A stretch of DNA of 64,000 bases, from the NCBI GenBank assembly GCA_963727465.1, contig CAVSGL010000004.1, positions 92,421-156,420 on the forward strand. Reading direction: 5' to 3'. The notes under the pieces were generated by a model, which was not told the origin of the DNA, did not search any database, and saw nothing but the letters and a program-made list of their open reading frames with translations. This DNA is from VRUE01 sp963727465. Its GTDB lineage: Bacteria > Actinomycetota > Thermoleophilia > Solirubrobacterales > 70-9. Below are positions 43,681-52,111 of the stretch, piece by piece. How positions within the stretch are numbered: the first letter of the stretch is position 1; each line of letters begins with the position of its first letter. The position numbers were made by a program, and so were the translations under genes.

Positions 43681-43753
43681 TACCGCTACGGGGATTCGAA
43701 CCCCGGTTTCCGGACTGAGAATCCGGCGTCCTAGTCCCCTAGACGATAGCGGC
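43681..43753 (-). tRNA. tRNA-Glu(CUC)
   Basis: Minus-strand cloverleaf: acceptor GCCGCTA/TAGCGGT (G1.U72 wobble) with discriminator A, D arm with CTAGG-GACTAGG, anticodon arm CCGGA-TTCTCAG-TCCGG giving CUC, T arm CGGGG-TTCGAAT-CCCCG. No encoded CCA. Its 3' half recurs at 31505, marking this gene as an integration site. The gene is intact. Confidence 0.92.
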
Positions 43754-43881
43754 GCGGGAGCGTCATTCTAGCGAGATGGGTCGGCGGCGTCGGATGGCGG
43801 TTCCGTCCGCGGAACGCCCTAAGGTCCGAACGTGTGTTCGATTAGCTCCGAAACGCCGAAAACGCTAGATTGAAGGGGTCT

Positions 43882-43965
43882 GCGGCGGTGATGGAACCGG
43901 TAGACATGCGAGTTTCAGGGACTCGTGTCCGAGAGGACGTGGGGGTTCGACTCCCCCCCGCCGCA
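43882..43965 (+). tRNA. tRNA-Leu(CAG)
   Basis: 84-nt class II tRNA: acceptor GCGGCGG/CCGCCGC, anticodon arm CGAGT-TTCAGGG-ACTCG (anticodon CAG), long variable arm GTCC-GAGA-GGAC, T arm GGGGG-TTCGACT-CCCCC and discriminator A. CCA is not encoded. The LAGLIDADG gene starts 20 nt downstream. Confidence 0.95.
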
Positions 43966-43985
43966 CTTTGTTGAGGGTCTGAGAG

Positions 43986-44780
43986 ATGCACTCTCGGGCC
44001 ACCGTTGAAGAGGCGCTTCGCCTGCGCGACGAGGATGGCCTGGGCGCACGGCGAGCAGCTCGTGAGCTCGGGCTCTCGGTGGCCACCGTTCGCGACTGGC
44101 ACGCGGGCAAGCTACCCCGACATTCGCGGCCAGAAGCGCCCGGCGCTGGCAACCTTCCCGGGTGCTGCCCAGCCTGTCGCCAAATGGAGCATCGTTTTGG
44201 CGAGCTTGGAAGCGACTACGTCCACCTGCTCGGGCTCTACCTTGGGGATGGAAGCATTTCGAAGCATCGGCGGGGCGTGTACCGCCTCCGCATCTTCCTC
44301 GATCGGAGGTATCCGCAGATCGTCGAGGAATGCATTGCCTCAATGCAGGCTGTCGTTCCGGACAATCGGGTTCATGCTCTTCTGACTCCCAGCAACTGCT
44401 ACTCGGTATCCGCCTACTCACGCTCTTGGCCATGTCTATTCCCGCAACATGGCCCGGGCGCCAAGCACACGCGGCCAATCTTCCTCGCTGACTGGCAGCA
44501 GGAACTCGCCGAGCGCTGGCCAGAGCAGATTGCCAAGGGCATGATCCAGTCGGACGGCTGTCGCTTCGTGAATACCGGCCGGGGTGGCTGGCGCCATCCT
44601 CGTTATGGGTTCGCCAACGTGTCCACCGATATCACCGGCATCTTCTGCTCGGCGTGCGATTGCCTCGGTCTACGGTGGACGGATGCCTTCCCGAGCGACG
44701 AGTCGGCGGCGGTCTCGATCTACGTCTCGCGCAAGGAAGACGTGGCCAGGCTCGACGAGTTCGTCGGGCCGAAGCGGTGA
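43986..44780 (+). CDS. Solo LAGLIDADG (DOD-type) homing-endonuclease-like protein
   Basis: 264 residues. An N-terminal helix-turn-helix (RAARELGLSVATVRDWHAGK) is followed by a Cys-containing link and two LAGLIDADG helices: LLGLYLGDGSISKHRRG near residue 81 and IAKGMIQSDGCRFVN near 183, both with the catalytic Asp (GDG, SDG). The combination is seen in freestanding or intein-derived endonucleases and in some transcriptional regulators. No intein splice motifs surround it. It begins 20 nt after tRNA-Leu in the same direction and its 3' end overlaps the opposing hydrolase gene by 61 bp. Confidence 0.78.
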   Translation: MHSRATVEEALRLRDEDGLGARRAARELGLSVATVRDWHAGKLPRHSRPEAPGAGNLPGCCPACRQMEHRFGELGSDYVHLLGLYLGDGSISKHRRGVYRLRIFLDRRYPQIVEECIASMQAVVPDNRVHALLTPSNCYSVSAYSRSWPCLFPQHGPGAKHTRPIFLADWQQELAERWPEQIAKGMIQSDGCRFVNTGRGGWRHPRYGFANVSTDITGIFCSACDCLGLRWTDAFPSDESAAVSIYVSRKEDVARLDEFVGPKR

Positions 44781-45643
44781 GCGGTGGCGGCGATCTCGTC
44801 GACGAACTCGGGCCAGAGCTGGCGAGGGAGGTCGTGGCCCATGCCCTTGAAGATCCGCAGGCGGGAGTCGCGGATCGCCCTGGCGGTGGCGCGGCCGGCG
44901 GCGGGGCGGATCAGCGGGTCGCTGCCGCCGTGCAGGACGGTCGCCGGCAGGCGCAGCCGTTCGAGCTCGGCCGTGCGGTCGCCGGAGGCGGTGACGGCGT
45001 GCAGCTGGCGGGCGATTCCGGCGCGGCTGTGCGAGCGGTCGTAGGAGGCGCCGGCGAGAGCGCGGACGCGCGGCTCGTCCATCGGGAAGGCGGGCGAGCC
45101 GATCGTGCGAAAGGTCTTCACGGTGCGCTCGATCGCCGCCTCGCGCCCGGGGCCGGGCCGGGCGAGCAGCGTGCCGAGCGCCCGCCAGGTGGGCATCCCG
45201 AGCCAGCGGTTGCCGGTGCTCGACATAATCGAGACCAGCGAGCGCACCCGCTGTGGGCGCCGGATCGCCGTCGTCTGGGCGATCATCCCGCCCATCGAGG
45301 CGCCGACCAGATGCGCCGACTCGATCTCCAGGTGGTCCATCAGGCCGATCGTGTCGTCGGCCATGTCGCGCAAGAGGTAGGGCGGCCTGCCGCGGCCGAA
45401 GAGCATCTCCATCCGGCCCGGCACACCCGCAGCATCGACCTTGCTCGAGTGGCCGATGTCGCGGTTGTCGAAGCGGACGACGCGGAAGCCGCGCTCGGCC
45501 AGCATGCGGCAGAAGACGTCGTCCCAGGCGAGCATCTGCGTCGCCAGGCCCATCACCAGCAGCAGCGGCTCGCCGCCCGGATCGCCGGTCTCCTGGTAGG
45601 CGAGCTCGATCCCGTTGACGGGGGCAAGGCGCTCTTCGCTCAT
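44720..45643 (-). CDS. Alpha/beta-fold hydrolase
   Basis: 307 residues from ATG 45643 (MSEERLAPVNGIELAYQETG). Nucleophile elbow is VGASMGGMIAQ (Ser), the oxyanion loop precedes at LLLVMGLATQ, the acid at VLHGGSDPLIRPA and the His at FKGMGHDLPRQ. The domain order fits esterases, lactonases or carboxylesterases; substrate unknown. The gene is divergent from the metallophosphoesterase (46 bp). Its last codons overlap the LAGLIDADG gene end to end. Confidence 0.87.
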   Translation of the reverse strand: MSEERLAPVNGIELAYQETGDPGGEPLLLVMGLATQMLAWDDVFCRMLAERGFRVVRFDNRDIGHSSKVDAAGVPGRMEMLFGRGRPPYLLRDMADDTIGLMDHLEIESAHLVGASMGGMIAQTTAIRRPQRVRSLVSIMSSTGNRWLGMPTWRALGTLLARPGPGREAAIERTVKTFRTIGSPAFPMDEPRVRALAGASYDRSHSRAGIARQLHAVTASGDRTAELERLRLPATVLHGGSDPLIRPAAGRATARAIRDSRLRIFKGMGHDLPRQLWPEFVDEIAATAHRFGPTNSSSLATSSLRET

Positions 45644-45689
45644 GCCGCTCACCCGGAGAAGCTTAGGGCGGCCAGCTAAGTTGCCTCGG

Positions 45690-46829
45690 GTGCGCACCGC
45701 GATCGTCTCCGACCTCCACCTCGGCAGCGGCTTCGGCGAGGACCTGCTGCGCGACGCCGGGATCCGCCGGGCGCTGCTCGACGAGCTCGCCGGCGCGGAC
45801 CGGCTCGTCCTGCTCGGCGACGTGCTCGAGCTGCGCGAACTGCCGCTGGCGACGGTGCTGGAGAGCGCCCGGCCGTTCTTCGAGGAGCTGGGCGGGGCGA
45901 TGTCCGGCAGGCCGGTCGTGCTCGTGCCGGGCAACCACGACCACCGGCTCGCCGAGCCGCTGCTCGAGCGGCTCGCCCTCTCCGGCGCCCCGCTCGGCCT
46001 CGAACACCGGGCCGCCCCGACCGGCGAGGCGGGCGAGCGAGTTGCGGCCTGGATCGGCGGCGCCGAGCTCGAGCTCGCCTACCCGGGCATCTGGCTGCGC
46101 GACGACGTCTATGCGACCCACGGCCACTACATGGACTGCCACATGAGTCTGCCGCGCATGGAGTGCGTCGCCGCGGCGGCGACGATGCGCACCCTCCGCC
46201 CGCTGCCCGAACACCCCGAGCCGAGCGACTACGAGCACGTGCTGCGGCCCGTCTACGGCTTCACCTACGGCCTCGCCCAGGGAGGCTCCGTGTGGGGCAA
46301 GGCGCGGCCGTCGGAGCGCGCCTGGCGGGCGATGTCCCGCCGCAACGGCAGCCGGCTCGCCGGCCTCCGCGGCGCGGCCGCACGGGCCGCGATCCCGGCC
46401 GGCATCTGGGGCATCAACCGCCTGCTTCGCGCCGACTTCGACGCCGACTTCTCCGCCGCGTCGATCTCCGCGAGCGGCGTCGATGCGGCGACGGAGATGT
46501 CCGCCCGGCTGGGGATCGACGCCGCACACGTGATCACCGGCCACACCCACCGCGGCGGCCCCGGCGACGACGAGGCCGAGTGGCCGCTCGCCAACGGCGG
46601 CCGGCTGCACAACACCGGCAGCTGGATCTTCGCCACCGCCTTCCACCATCCGGGCACGCCCCCCGGCCGCTACTGGCCGGGCACCGTGACCTGGCTCGAC
46701 GAGGACGGTCCGCCGCGCCGCGTCGGCCTGCTCGCCGACCAGCCGCACGAGCGGCTGCGAGAGACCGTCCGCGGCCAACGCCCGGGCCGCCCCCAGCGCC
46801 CGGGGCGCCCTACAGCCAGTCGGCGATGA
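45690..46829 (+). CDS. Calcineurin-like metallophosphoesterase
   Basis: 379 residues from GTG 45690 (VRTAIVSDLHLGSG). Metal-ligand motifs are complete: DLHLG at residues ~8-12, LLGDVLEL with GD at ~42, PGNHDHRL at ~87, HGHYMD further on, and ITGHTHRGG near 290. Hydrolyses phosphomonoesters, phosphodiesters or nucleotides; the UDP-2,3-diacylglucosamine-type of substrate cannot be assumed. A Pro/Arg-rich tail of ~30 residues may be disordered. Its 3' end overlaps the convergent dehalogenase gene by 20 bp. Confidence 0.88.
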   Translation: MRTAIVSDLHLGSGFGEDLLRDAGIRRALLDELAGADRLVLLGDVLELRELPLATVLESARPFFEELGGAMSGRPVVLVPGNHDHRLAEPLLERLALSGAPLGLEHRAAPTGEAGERVAAWIGGAELELAYPGIWLRDDVYATHGHYMDCHMSLPRMECVAAAATMRTLRPLPEHPEPSDYEHVLRPVYGFTYGLAQGGSVWGKARPSERAWRAMSRRNGSRLAGLRGAAARAAIPAGIWGINRLLRADFDADFSAASISASGVDAATEMSARLGIDAAHVITGHTHRGGPGDDEAEWPLANGGRLHNTGSWIFATAFHHPGTPPGRYWPGTVTWLDEDGPPRRVGLLADQPHERLRETVRGQRPGRPQRPGRPTASRR

Positions 46830-47697
46830 TCTCGCCGATTCGCTCGCCCGCGTCCTCCTGGAGGAAGTGGCTGGCATTCTCGATCTTGCGCGGCGCCGGG
46901 AAGTTGAGACGCTCCGCGAGCCGTTCGCCGACCGAGAACGGGAGCGCCATGTCCGAATCGGCCCAGAGCAGCAGGGCCGGGCGCTCGTCGGTGCGCAGCG
47001 CATCCGCCGTTCGCTGGCCCTCCGCCGCGCCGGGCGCCTCGGGATCGGTCGGGACCAGCAGCGGGAAGGCCCGCGCGCCGGCCTTCGACTCGGGATTGGG
47101 GTAGGGCGCCTCGTAGGCGGCGATCACCTCGTCGCCGGGGTCGTTCTTGCAGCCGGCGCGCACGAGGAACCCGACCGGCAGATCCTCGGTGCGGGCGACG
47201 AAGTCGCGGAACTGAAGCCAGGTCTCGCTCATCTGCTGACGACCGGTGGCCGGCCCGGTGTCCATGATCGCCATGCGCGAGAAGCGCTCCGGGTGCTCCA
47301 CCACCAGCCGCAGACCGATCAGACCGCCCCAGTCGTGGAAGACCCCGGTCGCGTCGCGCACGTCGAGCCGCTCCAGCAGCGCCGCCATCAGCTCGACGTG
47401 GCGGTCGTAGGTGTACCAGCCGATGTCGGTCGGCTTGTCGGAGCGGCCGAAGCCGACGAGGTCCGGCGCGATGCAGCGGTAGCCGGCGTCGCGCACCGGT
47501 GGGATCACCTTGCGCCAGAGGAACGACCAGGTCGGCTCGCCGTGGAGGAAGACGACCGTCGGCCCCTCCCCCTCGTCCAGATAGGCGAGCCGCAGGCCGT
47601 CGATCTCCTCGTAGCTCGACTCGAACGGGAAGTCCGGCAGGCCCCGTAGATCCGCCTCCGGCGTGCGCACCGCATCGACGCTCATTCCCGCGATCAT
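46810..47697 (-). CDS. Haloalkane dehalogenase-like hydrolase
   Basis: 295 residues; start at 47697 because it overlaps the protease stop (ATGA); an ATG at 47685 is possible. VVFLHGEPTWSFLWRK carries the HGxPTW halide-site segment; GVFHDWGGLIGLR has the nucleophile Asp (HDWGG) typical of haloalkane dehalogenases; the acid and His lie at LLWADSDMALPF and NASHFLQEDAGE. The Asp nucleophile separates it from Ser esterases. Activity on halogenated alkanes is typical for the subfamily but the real substrate is unknown. Confidence 0.88.
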   Translation of the reverse strand: MIAGMSVDAVRTPEADLRGLPDFPFESSYEEIDGLRLAYLDEGEGPTVVFLHGEPTWSFLWRKVIPPVRDAGYRCIAPDLVGFGRSDKPTDIGWYTYDRHVELMAALLERLDVRDATGVFHDWGGLIGLRLVVEHPERFSRMAIMDTGPATGRQQMSETWLQFRDFVARTEDLPVGFLVRAGCKNDPGDEVIAAYEAPYPNPESKAGARAFPLLVPTDPEAPGAAEGQRTADALRTDERPALLLWADSDMALPFSVGERLAERLNFPAPRKIENASHFLQEDAGERIGEIIADWL

Positions 47698-48563
47698 GGC
47701 AGGCTGCGCAGGAAGCTGCCGACCTCGGGGCCGAAGTAGGGCGAGAAGAGCTGGGTCGGGCGGCCCTGGTAGCTGTAGCTGGTGACGCCGCTGACGAATT
47801 CGCCGTCGAACAGCCAGGCGCCGCCGCTGGCGCCGGCCGCCATGTCGCAGGAGGCCGGCATCGTCGGCGGCCCGGTGAAGCGATCGGTGAAGCGGTCGAG
47901 CCCGAGCCCGTGGGCGCGGCAGCTGCGCAGTTCTTCGCCGCCGGCCCGCGCGGCCGGGTAGCCGAAGATCTGGAAGGCGGCGAGCCGCGATTTCGAGGTT
48001 GCGTAGCCGCGCGCGCCGACCACGTCGGTGAGCCTGCCACCGGCGTTCGGCGCGACCTTGAGCGCGGCGACGTCGAAGTCGGGGTTTTCCCGGCGCCGCC
48101 AGGCGGGCATCACGTAGACCGCCTCGGCGTCGAACGTGCCGAAGGGCCGCTTGCCGTGGTCGTACGCTGGGACGAAGGAGATCTTGCGTCCCTCCCTCCC
48201 GCCTTCGATCACGCAGTGCCCGGCGGTAAGCACGATCGAGCGGCTCGGCGTGTTGATCGCAGTGCCCGAGCAGGTGTAGGGGCCGGTGCGGGGGTCCATG
48301 CCGAAGATCTTGCCGTTGGTCCGCGTGCCTTCCGCCGTGACTTCGGCGACGCGGACGCTGCTGGCTCCCGCATGCCGGGTCCGCCGCTGCGGCTGGGCCG
48401 GGGCGCGCCCTGGGATCCGCAGCGATCCGTCGCCCGCGCGCACTGTGGTGCGAAGCTCGTGCACGGTGGGCTCGGCCGCCGCGACGTTCGGCGAAAACGC
48501 CGCCGCCAGCACCGCCAGCGCGGGCAGCGCTGCTCGCGCCAGAGGTCCCTTAGCGCGAGTCAT
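47694..48563 (-). CDS. Secreted trypsin-like serine protease
   Basis: 289 residues from ATG 48563; codons further up to 48620 lack support. A signal peptide (ARAALPALAVLAAAFSPNVAA) precedes a propeptide-like Arg/Pro stretch. The catalytic triad reads His in IVLTAGHCVIEGG, Asp in ENPDFDVAALKVA and Ser in AAGASGGAWLFDG. It is an S1-type protease acting outside the cell. It overlaps the dehalogenase start by 4 bp, so both are on one transcript, although a functional link is not obvious. Confidence 0.88.
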   Translation of the reverse strand: MTRAKGPLARAALPALAVLAAAFSPNVAAAEPTVHELRTTVRAGDGSLRIPGRAPAQPQRRTRHAGASSVRVAEVTAEGTRTNGKIFGMDPRTGPYTCSGTAINTPSRSIVLTAGHCVIEGGREGRKISFVPAYDHGKRPFGTFDAEAVYVMPAWRRRENPDFDVAALKVAPNAGGRLTDVVGARGYATSKSRLAAFQIFGYPAARAGGEELRSCRAHGLGLDRFTDRFTGPPTMPASCDMAAGASGGAWLFDGEFVSGVTSYSYQGRPTQLFSPYFGPEVGSFLRSLP

Positions 48564-48703
48564 CGCCGCAATAGTGCCAGATCGGAGCTTTCTGCAAAAA
48601 GGCGCAAGAGACGGCGTCATTCGTTGCAGGAAACACTTGCAACGGCCAGAAGCTGCTCCTAGATTCTCCCTGTACCTCCTCCTCTAGTACGAAAGGGTTA
48701 CCG

Positions 48704-49090
48704 ATGAACGAAGAGAGCCTGATCAGCGGCTGGTGGGTATTCGCCGGCGTGCTGCTCCTGGTCGCCGGCGTGCTCAACATCGTCTACGGCATCGCGGCGA
48801 TCGGCGATTCGAAGTTCTTCACCGAAAACGTCACCTACATCATCAGCGGCCTGCACACGTGGGGCTGGATCAGCCTGATCCTCGGCGTGCTCGAGCTGAT
48901 CGCGGCCTTCTCGCTCTTCTCCGGAGGCGAATTCGGCCGCTGGTTCGGCATCTTCATCGCCGCGTTGAACGCAATCGCGGCGCTGCTCTCGATCCCGGCC
49001 TACCCGTTCTGGTCGCTGGCGATCTTCGCCCTGACGATCATCATCATCTACAAGCTGGCCGAGGGCCCGGAGGGCAACCCCGTCAGCTAG
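48704..49090 (+). CDS. Four-helix membrane protein, DUF7144-like
   Basis: 128 residues with a strong ribosome-binding site (GAAAGGG) before ATG 48704. Four hydrophobic helices: WWVFAGVLLLVAGVLNIVYG, ISLILGVLELIAAFSLF, FGIFIAALNAIAALLSIP and WSLAIFALTIIIIYKLAEG. This pattern is a common actinobacterial small membrane family of unknown role. Followed by a strong hairpin terminator at 49109. Divergent from the serine protease gene. Confidence 0.8.
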   Translation: MNEESLISGWWVFAGVLLLVAGVLNIVYGIAAIGDSKFFTENVTYIISGLHTWGWISLILGVLELIAAFSLFSGGEFGRWFGIFIAALNAIAALLSIPAYPFWSLAIFALTIIIIYKLAEGPEGNPVS

Positions 49091-49093
49091 ACC

Positions 49094-50164
49094 TCAAACG
49101 CCGCGCGGACGAAGGCCCCGGGCACCCGGGGCCTTCGTCGTTCCAGCGCCCTCGGCCGCGGCGGCCGACTCGGGCACGTCGAATCGCGACCACGGCGCCG
49201 CGCCGCGCTCGTCGCCCTCGTAGAGGACGTCGGCGCCGCTGAGGCGGTCCTGCCAGGCACGGCGGCGTTCGTCGAAGACGATGCCGAGGAAGCCGATGCC
49301 GAACGGAAGCGCGGCGAGGAAGAGCCCGGCCAGGCGGCGGACCGATCTTCGCAGCGGCAGGCCGCGGCCTTCGGTGCCGAGCCGGATGCCGAAGAAGCGC
49401 ATCCCCAGCGTCTGACCGGCGAGCGACCAGAAGACGAGCATGTAGAGGCAGGCGAAGCCGATCCAGAGCGCGCCGCCGAGGGCCAGGGCGACGCCGGAGA
49501 GCCCGTTGCCGGTGCCCGAGAAGAACGAGCCGATCAGGGCAGCGATCGCGGCCAGGCCGGAGAAGGCGAGGTTGACGATCAGCAGGTCGAGGCCGAAGGC
49601 AAGGAAGCGCGTCAGCGCGCCGGCGCGCTCGGTCGGCTCGGTGCGCCGCTTGCGAAAGGTCAGCCGGCGGGCGCCGTTCTCGATCCCGGCGTCGATCCGG
49701 CGCGTCGCCCTGCCGACCGTGTGGCCGATGTCCTCGACGAAGCCGACGCTCTGGGCGCTGATCGCGGCGCGGATCTCCGGCGCCTCGGCGATCCGCTCGA
49801 CCAGCCGCTGCGTCTCGTCGCTGGCCAGCATGCGGCGCCAGACCTCGTCGACCATCTCGCTGTCGAGCGCGTCGATCAGCGCCCGCTTGACCGCTTCGCT
49901 CTCCAGCGCGCCGTGCACCGCATCCTCGACCAGCGGGCCGTTGAGCACGCGCACGAGGGCGCGCTCCACCGTCTCGCTTTCGGCCGCAGCGACCATCGCC
50001 TCCTCGGCCGCGGCTTCGATCGCGCGCTCGATCCCGGCCGCTTTGCCGACCGAGCGCGCGCCGCGCACGCCGGCCTCGAGCAGGCGCAGCGAAAGCGGGA
50101 TCTGCTCGTCGGACGGTCCCCCGCCCGACGCGTCACGCCCGTTCGAGGCTGCTCCGTCGTCCAT
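49094..50164 (-). CDS. RDD-family membrane protein
   Basis: 356 residues. The N-terminal ~150 residues are a helical cytoplasmic region with repeats of the type VERALVRVLNGPLVEDAVH and EAVKRALIDALDSEMVDEVW. After a basic segment (RRLTFRKRRTEPTERAG) comes the RDD core: RFLAFGLDLLIVNLAFSGLA carries the R-D signature, then QTLGMRFFGIRL and a final helix pair. Proteins of this group are small transporters or unknown membrane proteins. The C-terminal ~12 codons coincide with the terminator hairpin. Starts MDDGAASNGRDASGG next to the palindromic element at 50182. Confidence 0.85.
   Translation of the reverse strand: MDDGAASNGRDASGGGPSDEQIPLSLRLLEAGVRGARSVGKAAGIERAIEAAAEEAMVAAAESETVERALVRVLNGPLVEDAVHGALESEAVKRALIDALDSEMVDEVWRRMLASDETQRLVERIAEAPEIRAAISAQSVGFVEDIGHTVGRATRRIDAGIENGARRLTFRKRRTEPTERAGALTRFLAFGLDLLIVNLAFSGLAAIAALIGSFFSGTGNGLSGVALALGGALWIGFACLYMLVFWSLAGQTLGMRFFGIRLGTEGRGLPLRRSVRRLAGLFLAALPFGIGFLGIVFDERRRAWQDRLSGADVLYEGDERGAAPWSRFDVPESAAAAEGAGTTKAPGARGLRPRGV
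49109..49138. terminator. Bidirectional hairpin terminator
   Basis: ACGAAGGCCCCGG (49109-49121) pairs perfectly with CCGGGGCCTTCGT (49126-49138) with a 4-nt loop; the downstream side continues CGTTCC. It ends the DUF7144-like gene and overlaps the end of the convergent RDD gene. Confidence 0.85.
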
Positions 50165-50181
50165 CGCGCGAGTATACGTTC

Positions 50182-50228
50182 GCGCGGTCGAGCTTATCCC
50201 CGCTATGCGGTCCTAACCTCGACCGCGC
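50182..50228. repeat. Dispersed palindromic element, copy 3
   Basis: GCGCGGTCGAGCTT (50182-50195) pairs with AACCTCGACCGCGC (50215-50228) with one mismatch; core CCGCTATGCGG. It sits between divergent and convergent partners and supplies the last codons and the stop of the Nudix gene. Confidence 0.9.
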
Positions 50229-50704
50229 TCGGGGTTTGTCGCGACCGCATCCAGCAGGCGGTCGATCAGCGGCGCCTGCGCGGGCAGGATCCGGCGCCGC
50301 GCCTCGGCCGGCTCGAACCACTCGGCGCGATCGACCTCGGGGAACTCGCGGCGGGCGCCCGAGCGGGGCGGCCACTCGAGCTCGAAGCCGTTGCTGTCGA
50401 GCGCCGCGGGGTCGAACTCCGCCTCCGCCCCCCAGGCATGGACCAGCTTGCCGGCCTTCTGGCGGATCGAGCCGAGCTCGATCAGCTCCGCCGGATCGGG
50501 GTCCGGCGCGGCCGGACCGAGCTCCTCGCCGAGCTCGCGCAGGGCGCAGCGGCGCGAGTCCTCCCCCGCCTCCGGTTCGCCCTTCGGGATCGACCAGGCC
50601 CCGAGGTCCTTCTTCGCCCAGAGCGGGCCGCCCGGGTGGACCAGCAGCAGCTCGGTCGAGGACCGTCGCCGGAAGAGCAGGATGCCGGCGCTTTCCTTCG
50701 CCAC
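50213..50704 (-). CDS. Nudix hydrolase
   Basis: 163 residues. The Nudix box Gx5Ex7REUxEExGU is GEPEAGEDSRRCALRELGEELG shortened here to its key residues: G-x5-E, R-E, E-E in RELGEELG, residues ~42-63. The N-terminus (AGILLFRRRSSTELLLVHPG) and C-terminal VDRAEWFEPAEARRRILPAQ fit diadenosine-polyphosphate or nucleotide-sanitising subfamilies. The final residues ERGRG and the stop are formed by the palindromic repeat. Lies 9 bp downstream of the hydrolase at 50714 on the same strand, so likely one transcript. Confidence 0.9.
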   Translation of the reverse strand: MAKESAGILLFRRRSSTELLLVHPGGPLWAKKDLGAWSIPKGEPEAGEDSRRCALRELGEELGPAAPDPDPAELIELGSIRQKAGKLVHAWGAEAEFDPAALDSNGFELEWPPRSGARREFPEVDRAEWFEPAEARRRILPAQAPLIDRLLDAVATNPERGRG

Positions 50705-50713
50705 CCGCCCCCC

Positions 50714-51637
50714 TCAGGCGACGGCGCGCAGGCGGCTCTTCGCCTGCTGGGCGATCACGTCGGCCCAATGAGAGTCCTCGATCCGCACCGGCGCGGTCGT
50801 CGCCATGAAGTCGGCGAGCACGGCGGCGAGCCCGTCCGGGTCTTCGAGGTGCGGGAAGTGGGCGGCGCGCGGCAGCGTCTCGAAACGGCAGCGCGGGATC
50901 GCCTCGTGGGCGGCGCGGCCGTGCGCGAGCGGGATCGTGCGGTCGCGCTCGCCCCAGACGATCAGCGTCGCCATGTCGCCCAGCAGGTAGAGGCGGTCGG
51001 TGGCGCTGACGTGCTGGCCGTGGACGTCGATCACGGCGCGCAGCGTCTGTAGGAAGGCGCGGCGCGAGCCCGGCTCCTGTAGCGGTCGCAACGCTCGCGC
51101 CACGGCTTCCAGGTACGGGCCCTTCGAGTTGCCGCGGTCGCGCAGCCGGCCACCGGCGGCGTCGATCGCGTCGACCAGCCGGCGGTGCGCGAAGAGGCGC
51201 AGCAGGGGCGAGGCGCCAGGCAGCGCCGCTCCGCGCAACAGGGGGCTCACGTCCCGCCCGAGGCCGCCGCTGGAGATCAGCACGAGGCGCTCGGTGCGCT
51301 GCGGGAACTGGTAGAAGAACTGCATCGCGACCCCGCCGCCGAGCGAGTGGCCGACGATCGTCGCCCGCTCGACCCCAACCGTCGTCAGCAGGTCGCGGAT
51401 GCTCGCGGCGTGGGCGCCGAGCGAGTAGTCGCCGCGGGGCGTCGCCGAGTCGCCGTGGCCGATCAGGTCCGGCGCGACGACCCGGTGGGACTCGGCGAGC
51501 CGCTCGGCGACGGCCTGCCAGTGGCGCGACGAGTTGATCATGCCGTGAATCAGGACGACCGTCGGGCCGCTGCCGGCGACGCGGTAGATCGCGCGATGCC
51601 CATGCAGGTCGACCTCGTGGGCCTCGAACTCGATCAC
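50714..51637 (-). CDS. Alpha/beta-fold hydrolase
   Basis: 307 residues starting MIEFEAHEVDLHGHRAIYRV. Oxyanion region VVLIHGMINSSRHWQ, nucleophile elbow IVGHSLGGGVAMQ, acid in LIVWGERDRTIPLA and His in PRAAHFPHLEDPDG complete the catalytic set. It resembles the general esterase/haloperoxidase-like group; the cap region is helical (LRLFAHRRLVDAIDAAGG). Cytoplasmic, substrate unknown. Transcribed with the Nudix gene downstream. Confidence 0.9.
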   Translation of the reverse strand: MIEFEAHEVDLHGHRAIYRVAGSGPTVVLIHGMINSSRHWQAVAERLAESHRVVAPDLIGHGDSATPRGDYSLGAHAASIRDLLTTVGVERATIVGHSLGGGVAMQFFYQFPQRTERLVLISSGGLGRDVSPLLRGAALPGASPLLRLFAHRRLVDAIDAAGGRLRDRGNSKGPYLEAVARALRPLQEPGSRRAFLQTLRAVIDVHGQHVSATDRLYLLGDMATLIVWGERDRTIPLAHGRAAHEAIPRCRFETLPRAAHFPHLEDPDGLAAVLADFMATTAPVRIEDSHWADVIAQQAKSRLRAVA

Positions 51638-51748
51638 GCAGAGACCCTAGACGGTTGATTCCCAATTGGCGTGCACGCGGGGGCGCGACTGGCCAAGCTG
51701 GGCGGTGTCAACCGTCTGGCGCCGACCGCAAGCGGATACGGTGCAGCG

Positions 51749-52111
51749 GTGCAGGTGTCCCGACACGCAAGCCTCGACCCCTACGTGACCAAGGACGGCT
51801 CGACGATCCGCGAGTGGATGGGGCCCGACTCGCCCGCTCGCAACCAGAGCCTCGCCGAGGCGACGGTCGCCCCCGGCGCCCGCACCGAGGCGCACTTCCA
51901 CCGCGCCTCCGAGGAGCTCTACCTGGTCACCGCCGGCCGCGGACGGCTGCGGATCGGCGACGAGGAGCGCGAGCTGGAGGCCGGCGACTGCGCGCTGATC
52001 CCGCCGGGCGAGACGCACAGCCTGGTCAACACCGGCGCGAGCGACCTGGTCGTCGTCTGCGCCTGCTCTCCCCCCTACTCGCACGACGACACGGTGGTGG
52101 TGGACGCGTGA
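51749..52111 (+). CDS. Cupin-domain protein
   Basis: 120 residues from GTG 51749, chosen since residues before it have no family resemblance. The single cupin barrel has GARTEAHFHRASEELYLVTA (His-His-Glu metal ligands) and ALIPPGETHSLVNTGASD (final His). Such small cupins bind sugars, act as isomerases or store metal; function not assigned. It overlaps the following gene (GTGA at 52108) so the two are translated together. Confidence 0.85.
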   Translation: MQVSRHASLDPYVTKDGSTIREWMGPDSPARNQSLAEATVAPGARTEAHFHRASEELYLVTAGRGRLRIGDEERELEAGDCALIPPGETHSLVNTGASDLVVVCACSPPYSHDDTVVVDA

